A stretch of DNA of 64,000 nt from Blattamonas nauphoetae (taxonomy: Eukaryota; Preaxostyla; Oxymonadida). The notes beneath the pieces were generated by a model. That model saw nothing but the letters and a program-made list of their open reading frames with translations. It was not told the DNA's origin and did no database searches. Of this stretch, positions 58,753 through 64,000 are shown in pieces (position 1 is the first letter of the stretch; each line of letters starts with the position of its first letter). The position numbers were made by a program, and so were the translations under genes. The stretch lies in NCBI GenBank assembly GCA_033064195.1, contig JARBJD010000111.1:124001-188000 (forward strand). Reading direction: 5' to 3'.

Positions 58753-60728
58753 ATGGCACCAACGGTCAGTGTCCAATTTAGTTTGTATTCGTCTCGCTGA
58801 ATGTGACTTCCTTCCTTGTGTCATCGACTTTTTCCCAACTCCGAACATTCTCCGATTTCCTCGTTAGATGGGCAAAAGACAAAGATAAATGTAACACCTG
58901 GAACTTTAATGAAAGATGTTGCAGCCAGTGCTTGTCAAACATTTCTGATATCTCCATCAAATGCAAAGTTATTCTTCAAAGACCAACCAATCGATCTATC
59001 AAGTCCATATCGTCTAACTGGTCTTATTGCCAATTCTATAGTTCAGTTAAAGATCGTTTCATCAAGTTTGTTTTGTCTTTATGACTTTATTTACCGTTTC
59101 TGGCTCTTGCATCTTTGTTTGTGTCTTCTCCAGCCTCTAAAGAGACATCTGTTACAGTTGCCCTTCAGATGGAGAGTAAACGACTTCTATCATCTTTTCC
59201 AAAGTGGACTACACTCTGGGGACTCCTTAAAATTTTCGAATCCGATCCAAAAGTTTATTTCCTCCTTCAATAGATCCCTCTTCCTCAGAATGGTGTCATC
59301 CTAACGCGCAGTGTGTCCACCGTAAAACGTGGTTTCTCAAAATCCCAAAAATGGGATGAACCCACCCTTTTTTATCTTCAACGAGAGGTTTTCATTTCCC
59401 CTTCATGACCCAATCCATTTTTCAGATACGCGGGATTGACGATCTTTCCCGTATCACCCTTGAGGCCCTCGGCTGTGAAGGGAATGTTGCCATCCGATAC
59501 CTGAAACGGGTAACCGACTCGTCCCTTGAAGCAATGATCCCCAAACTCCAAAATGGTCTGCTCTTGCCTTGTTATCACTTTGACTCTGACAGCTGACCAA
59601 AAGTGGGAACAACTGCGGTTGTCTCCGCCGTCACCTCCAAAGACTCCCCCTCTTCAACCGCCCTCTCAACCAGCCAAGCCAGATGTCTTCTCAACACCTG
59701 GATTTGTCCTTGGACAGGCCCCCAAACACCCCTCCTCTCTCACAGCTCCACTCGTTGTTGGAGAGACCCCTCCCAAAACTAGCATTTCCCAACCCCTCAG
59801 TCCCAATCTGCCTGATTCTCCACAGCAACAAAATCCACAGCCTCAAACTGTATTTACGTTCAACGAGCCTCCGAAGAAAGAGACGTCGTCCAGCACGCCA
59901 CCAAACCGACTCCAACTGATTCCACCGTCGTTGTCTCAGCCCGACGAAAGCAACCCGTTCTCTGACATCGATCTGGGGAACCAGGACTACGCTGATGAGC
60001 GCTTCTACAAGCCATCCCACTTCATGGTCAATGACCAGTCAGCTTCGAGTGCTTTCCAAGTCCAGCACGATCAGCCGACAAACCCCAAAACAAGCGAGCG
60101 ATCCCATCGAATGACGGATCAACAAATTGCACTCAATCTGTACCAGACGGACCTTGCATCGTCACCCCTTCATGGGATTGTGATTCATGACTCTTCCATG
60201 CCTCTTTCTCCGTCTCATCCAACTCCCACCCCAGACACCCCTTTGAATCCAACCTTTGCCGATGAACGAATTCATATCAACCGAATCTTCGAACAGAGTC
60301 AACGAAGCCAGACCTTCAACTTTGACAAGCCACAACGAGAACGCGTCGAAGAGAACACATCCAATCTTGTTTGCTCGTTTTGTCTTCACCCTCCCAGTGT
60401 CGTGTTCGTGTCTCTCTCTCTCAAGATGTTTGGATGGATGGATTGTTTGTCACGTCCACGTCCACAGTCGGCGATGTGTTTGCATGGATTCAAGAGGCAC
60501 TCAGCCTCACTCCCTCGCAGTACACCATCTGTTTGCTCCTTTCTCTGTCAGTCTTCTCGTATGTCCTGTGTAGTCACGACTCCTCCTCGGAAGGTCTTCG
60601 CAGATCCATCGCAGACTTTCCAATCCGCTGGATTCATCTCTTCAATTAATCTTCGGTTTTCAACGACGCACCGTTTCTCTTTTTCGTCAGCAGCTCGAGC
60701 TCAGAGCCAGGCCAATTCCCAGTTTTGA
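58753..60728 (+). CDS. TUG/ASPSCR1-like UBX-domain protein (p97 cofactor)
   Basis: Eight exons (58753-58780, 58868-59065, 59134-59252, 59289-59387, 59426-59555, 59593-60368, 60398-60530, 60574-60728), introns of 87, 68, 36, 38, 37, 29 and 43 nt, 545 aa. The N-terminal ubiquitin-like fold reads VQFNGQKTKINVTPGTLMKD and RLTGLIANSIVQLKI. A second UBL-like segment is VTVALQMESKRLLSSFPKWT, with TLWGLLKIF after it. A Pro/Ser-rich linker follows, then the UBX domain CRVRVSLSQDVWMDGLFVTS, TVGDVFAWIQEAL and YTIFTTPPRKVFADPSQTFQ. The double-UBL plus UBX order is that of TUG (UBXD9) and yeast Ubx4. These bind and remodel Cdc48/p97 hexamers and act in membrane trafficking or ER-associated degradation. 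The UBX loop carries TPP where many UBX domains have FPR, as TUG does. Confidence 0.85.
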
Positions 60729-60941
60729 CTGGCTGGCCCAACCCAACACTCTTCTTTGGAGCGCTTATTGATGAAGTCCCTTACTTGTTTTTTTCTCATA
60801 CAATTACATTTCTATTTTCTATCATGTTTCAACTTCTTGCTTGACTGTGCGATGGGATTGTGACACGCCGTGAAAGAATTTTTTGAAAAAAGAAGTGTGA
60901 CCCAATGATGTAACAAATGAAGAGATGTGTCTTGAGGTGAA

Positions 60942-62852
60942 TTACCACTTACCCGCTCTCCACGATACTTGCCTCAGTGGTGGAATGTATTCTTCATCTT
61001 CCTCTTCGTCTACTCCACACAAATCATCTGATTCACCATCGCTCGTTGAAAATTCGGTGTCATCGTAAAGTGGGATGTCCTTTTCGAGTATGTCAAGATC
61101 GTCTGGCATCTCCACATCCAAAATCGACATCTCCACATCCAAAATCGACTCCTCCACTCGCTCGTCCACCGGCTCCGGCACTATCCTTCGTTTCTTGTTC
61201 TTCGAAGGTGTGTCGCTCACCTTGACCAGTGGAATGGGAATTTGCAGATCGAGCAAGTCAGTTGCAACGGTCCCGGAAAGCTCGTTTGTTGTGTTTGCTG
61301 ATGTGCTTGTTGGAGATCGAGGAGATGGCTCTTCAGAGAGATTCCTGCCCGCATCACGCATTTCCAGCTGGCCGACTACGAAAGGATGCGGATCGGAAAT
61401 TGGGACAACGTCAACTCGGCTGATCAACTGTTCCCGTCTTGTCATCCCGAGGCACTGCAGCATCACGTTAAACTCCTCTTCTTTCCAATTCGGATATTCC
61501 CCATACCACGTCGGGACATTCATGTCGATCTTGGTGTGTTTCTCGTATTGTGCAGGCGAGGCTGCGTACACTGTGAAGAAACCATCCGTGCTTTCGTATG
61601 GGTATGGATCAGCTGAATCCACAATGCGGATCGTGCTTTCGTTTGGGTATGGATCAGCTGAATCCACAATGCGGATGATGGGAAAGCCATTCGAGTACCA
61701 AGTCTCTCCAAGCGAGGAGGGATGGCTTCGAACCCTCACTGGGTTACAACGATTCAATTTATCCACAAGAATCGTGATCACTGGCTTTTCTGGGAGAATG
61801 TAGAGAATCGCCTGAAAAACATCGAAGACCAGAAAAATACAAACCACTTTCTGTGACCGCTGCATCAGACAATGAATCAGATAAAGCAGCATCTGCGACT
61901 TCCCTGTTTTTGGCTGTCCTTTCATATGCACTGCGTGAAAATAGTCGTTTCGCATGAGACGCGAACCGAGAAGTTCGGGAAAACTGCAAGCAGACGCAAG
62001 GCAGGAATAATACCACTCCTGAGTCTTGCCATATGCTCTCCACAGTGGTTCGACTTCACCATTGGTGGGTTTTATCCTCCAGTTGCTGAAACAGCGCCGT
62101 ATGAGAGTGATCAGCTCGTCCAGTGTGAACGTCTTCCCTGAATAAAACCTCCCTAAATGCGCAATCACTCCCATCTGAAATTCATCCCAGCATTTTCGGA
62201 TATAGATTTTCTTTCGATCCCTGAACTTTGAATCAACTGTTGGAAGAGTGATGATACGGCCTTCTGTCTTCGTGTAAAACACGTCATAGAGACTCCCTAT
62301 GAGGTGTAAACGGTCCTTCAGCTCTTCCTCAGTTTCGTCAGCGAGGGGCAGCAGTTGTTCGACAACTGTTTTGGGAATCGCGACAACTTGCATTGGTTTG
62401 AGACTGCCATCTTCCTCAACAGGCCAACAGCTTCTCAAATCCTGTATCCTCACTGAGGATGGATCGTATTGAGACCCAGAGTATCCAACCAGCTTGATCC
62501 ATTCTGAATATCGTGCAGCGCGTGAAGAGTCAGGATTGTCTCCTTTGTCAAGTTCACCTGTTGCGTGGAGTGCAGGGATAGTACACGGGAATTGAATGGT
62601 AATGTACACGTGTGTGTCTTTGAGAATCGTGGCCAGCTTCCTGTACAAATCCATGATCTTGCAACTTGCATAAATATCGACTTCTTCACGTTCATCAAAT
62701 GCGACCCTTTCCCGACGACCATCCACCCATCCGAAACTGGTATTGGGATCTGCCACGAGCAGATAGGGGATCCTGTAAGTTTCTGATTGCAGCATGAGGA
62801 AGTCTGAACTGGAGAAATTGAAGCGCCTATTTGGAATATCGATCTGGCTCAT
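60942..62852 (-). CDS. Crinkler/RHS-like P-loop NTPase
   Basis: Reading is open for 636 codons, but a 36-nt in-frame intron (61814-61849) probably interrupts it after CLMQRSQK, giving about 624 aa. Features: Walker A GQPKTGKSQMLLYLI near residue 315; ILYILPE following the intron; a candidate Walker B-like strand FPIIRIVDSADPYP; FFTVYAASPAQYEKHTKI; VPTWYGEYPNWKEEEFNVML, a pattern (T.Y.aSP...W...PPW...E...) seen in Crinkler-RHS and retrotransposon-hot-spot NTPases. The C-terminus is acidic and disordered. These families are common in protists and oomycetes and often multicopy; RHS proteins are nuclear with roles in transcription in trypanosomes. Two tandem duplications lie within it (see repeats). 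Assignment is from motif memory only. Confidence 0.5.
   Translation of the reverse strand: MSQIDIPNRRFNFSSSDFLMLQSETYRIPYLLVADPNTSFGWVDGRRERVAFDEREEVDIYASCKIMDLYRKLATILKDTHVYITIQFPCTIPALHATGELDKGDNPDSSRAARYSEWIKLVGYSGSQYDPSSVRIQDLRSCWPVEEDGSLKPMQVVAIPKTVVEQLLPLADETEEELKDRLHLIGSLYDVFYTKTEGRIITLPTVDSKFRDRKKIYIRKCWDEFQMGVIAHLGRFYSGKTFTLDELITLIRRCFSNWRIKPTNGEVEPLWRAYGKTQEWYYSCLASACSFPELLGSRLMRNDYFHAVHMKGQPKTGKSQMLLYLIHCLMQRSQKVVCIFLVFDVFQAILYILPEKPVITILVDKLNRCNPVRVRSHPSSLGETWYSNGFPIIRIVDSADPYPNESTIRIVDSADPYPYESTDGFFTVYAASPAQYEKHTKIDMNVPTWYGEYPNWKEEEFNVMLQCLGMTRREQLISRVDVVPISDPHPFVVGQLEMRDAGRNLSEEPSPRSPTSTSANTTNELSGTVATDLLDLQIPIPLVKVSDTPSKNKKRRIVPEPVDERVEESILDVEMSILDVEMPDDLDILEKDIPLYDDTEFSTSDGESDDLCGVDEEEDEEYIPPLRQVSWRAGKW
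61107..61148 (-). repeat. 21-nt exact tandem duplication in CDS
   Basis: Bases 61107-61127 and 61128-61148 are identical and duplicate the heptapeptide ILDVEMS/P in the acidic tail of the NTPase-like protein. Exact identity indicates a recent slip. Confidence 0.85.
61587..61676 (-). repeat. 45-nt tandem duplication in CDS
   Basis: Bases 61587-61631 and 61632-61676 differ at one position. They duplicate 15 residues (IRIVDSADPYPNEST and IRIVDSADPYPYEST) covering the candidate Walker B-like strand of the NTPase. The frame is kept. Confidence 0.9.
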
Positions 62853-62911
62853 ATTTCTGACTCATTCTCGTCATTACTCGACAAAGGAGGTGTCACTGAC
62901 CTCTCTGGGAA
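62853..62911. promoter_or_regulatory. 59-nt bidirectional start-to-start interval
   Basis: This is the whole space between the ATG codons of the divergent NTPase-like and ARM-repeat genes. No motif is identified. Confidence 0.35.
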
Positions 62912-64000
62912 ATGCGACAAAGATCCATTGATCTTGAGAGATCTGATCCGAAAGGAAATGGACATGACAGCGATGATCATTCCATTCGACTGAGATCATC
63001 TCGAAGAAACGAACTACTCCATCAAAAACCTCTCGACCTTGCAAGACAGAAGCTTTTTCAGCAGATTTACGAATGTTCAGCCTCATTGGATAAGGAGGAT
63101 GGCACACCTCTTTTGTCTAAACTCTCATCAATCAGGGTCGAAATTAAGAATTTGGATGATGATGACGAAATCGTTAAGAAGATTTTGCAAATAAACATCA
63201 TTGACAAACTTCTGGAAATTGTTTCATCGCATGATGATGTCGCTATTTTGGTATTTTCCTTCTTTCATTATCTCTCCAGATTGCAGTGTATTCCATCCTC
63301 GCTCGTCTGAGTGTGTGATTTGATTGTTGATTTTGTTCAGCTTATGCATCCGTTAAAGTTGTGTCAATCAAAATGGCTCCAGACTTTTTGGCGAAGAGTC
63401 TGTCGCTTATCTCTCCAGCGAATGCTACTCTTACCCTGAATGTTGGTTTTTTCTTTCTCAGCATCATTCTCGTTTTGTTTGAAGGTTCTTGATGTGTTGT
63501 ATTATTCAGCTGTCGCTGATGATGATTACTGTGAATTTGAAGTGAAAAGCGATGTTACTGTTCCTCTTCTGCAATATCTGCATGCATGCCAACCCACATC
63601 GGTTGGTCGAAATGAGAAGAGTTGTTGTGGCACATTCAAACTGGAAGAGAGCCTCGAACAGCCAATCTCAAAGAGCCTGCTTCTGTTGGCCACCCTTATC
63701 AAAGTATCGTTTCCAGACACTCTGAAACATGATGTTATGAAGACATGTGTTCCGTACTTTCTGAGCAGCAACAAACATGTTCAACTGATGGCACTGAATT
63801 GTGCGCGTCATTTTGTGTCGAAGTCAGAAATCGAGTATTTCTTGCAGTTCCCGCTTCCAAACAACCAAATGAAACCCAACGATACGATCGAGATTCCTGT
63901 TCTCGTTTATCTGGTGAATTTATTGGGAGAGAAGCGATTGGACTTCGACGACAATGTGAAAGCGTGGCAGGTGTTCAGGCAAAAATATGCGAAGCTCAGA
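62912..64000 (+). CDS. ARM-repeat protein, possibly importin-alpha-like (3' end outside window)
   Basis: Exons 62912-63250, 63280-63310, 63341-63445 and 63510-64000 (open at the edge), introns of 29, 30 and 64 nt. A basic N-terminus (RLRSSRRNELLHQKP) recalls an importin-beta-binding domain. Armadillo-like helices follow: INIIDKLLEIVSSHDDVAIL, IAVYSILARLTYASVKVVS, VTVPLLQYLHACQPT and KSLLLLATLIKVSF. Importin alpha is the best guess, but the NLS-groove Trp-Asn pairs are not evident in the part seen, so a divergent ARM protein is equally possible. The last exon's frame runs through base 64000. Confidence 0.55.

Noticed and set aside
1-64000. CRISPR arrays, rRNA, tRNA, bacterial operon signals, virus-like or LTR elements
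   Set aside because: No regularly spaced repeats, no recognisable rRNA or tRNA fold, and no reverse transcriptase, integrase or capsid-like sequence seen. I cannot run a covariance-model search, so small RNAs could be missed.

Overview
This window looks like nuclear DNA from a flagellated protist with a very compact genome. Genes lie on both strands with tens to a few hundred bases between them. The standard stop codons TAA, TAG and TGA are all used. Almost every gene is cut by tiny GT..AG introns, which I resolved between 28 and 87 nt. An axonemal outer-arm dynein heavy chain means the organism makes a flagellum. A chlamydial-Pmp-like secreted repeat protein, a TmcB-like membrane protein, a serpin and a Crinkler/RHS-type NTPase together recall Preaxostyla (oxymonads such as Blattamonas or Monocercomonoides). 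That placement is an inference from gene content. Intron boundaries below were chosen by eye so that reading phase is kept and known families read through.

Layout, left to right. 1-1823 (-): secreted Pmp-like repeat protein, running off the left edge. 2263-7956 (+): 1,881-aa protein with a degenerate response-regulator receiver domain. 8028-8700 (+): ribosome-assembly factor RLP24. 8911-10111 (-): type II thioesterase. 10325-10922 (+): small protein of a bacterial-looking family. 11204-15130 (-): TPLATE-like TSET coat subunit. 15163-19659 (+): importin-5 type karyopherin. 19779-20228 (+): unknown small protein. 20446-23023 (+): eIF3b. About 23068-23490: a non-coding element with 24-bp perfect terminal inverted repeats. 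23541-37350 (-): outer-arm dynein heavy chain. 37394-38748 (+): AAGAB/p34-like adaptor chaperone. 38814-40723 (-): SPT3 of SAGA. 40794-41660 (-): Nopp140/SRP40. 41788-42388 (+): TM2-domain protein. 42894-43639 (-): unknown. 43902-45960 (-): serpin with a long tail. 46498-47026 (-): acylphosphatase-like. 47272-49520 (-): CDC20/Cdh1-like. 49893-53093 (-): coiled-coil protein. 53594-58610 (+): TmcB-like membrane protein ending in a hemerythrin domain. 58753-60728 (+): TUG/ASPSCR1-like UBX protein. 60942-62852 (-): Crinkler/RHS-like NTPase. 62912-64000 (+): ARM-repeat protein, possibly importin-alpha-like, running off the right edge.

Most genes are housekeeping: ribosome biogenesis, translation initiation, nuclear import, SAGA transcription, adaptor and TSET trafficking, APC/C regulation and axonemal motility. 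They are not grouped by pathway. Several are divergent pairs whose start codons are only 32 to 127 nt apart, so promoters must be shared or overlap upstream exons. The accessory content is more unusual: the thioesterase and the small protein beside it both look bacterial but carry several introns each. The TmcB-hemerythrin fusion, the pseudo-receiver protein and the inverted-repeat element are the points most worth following up.
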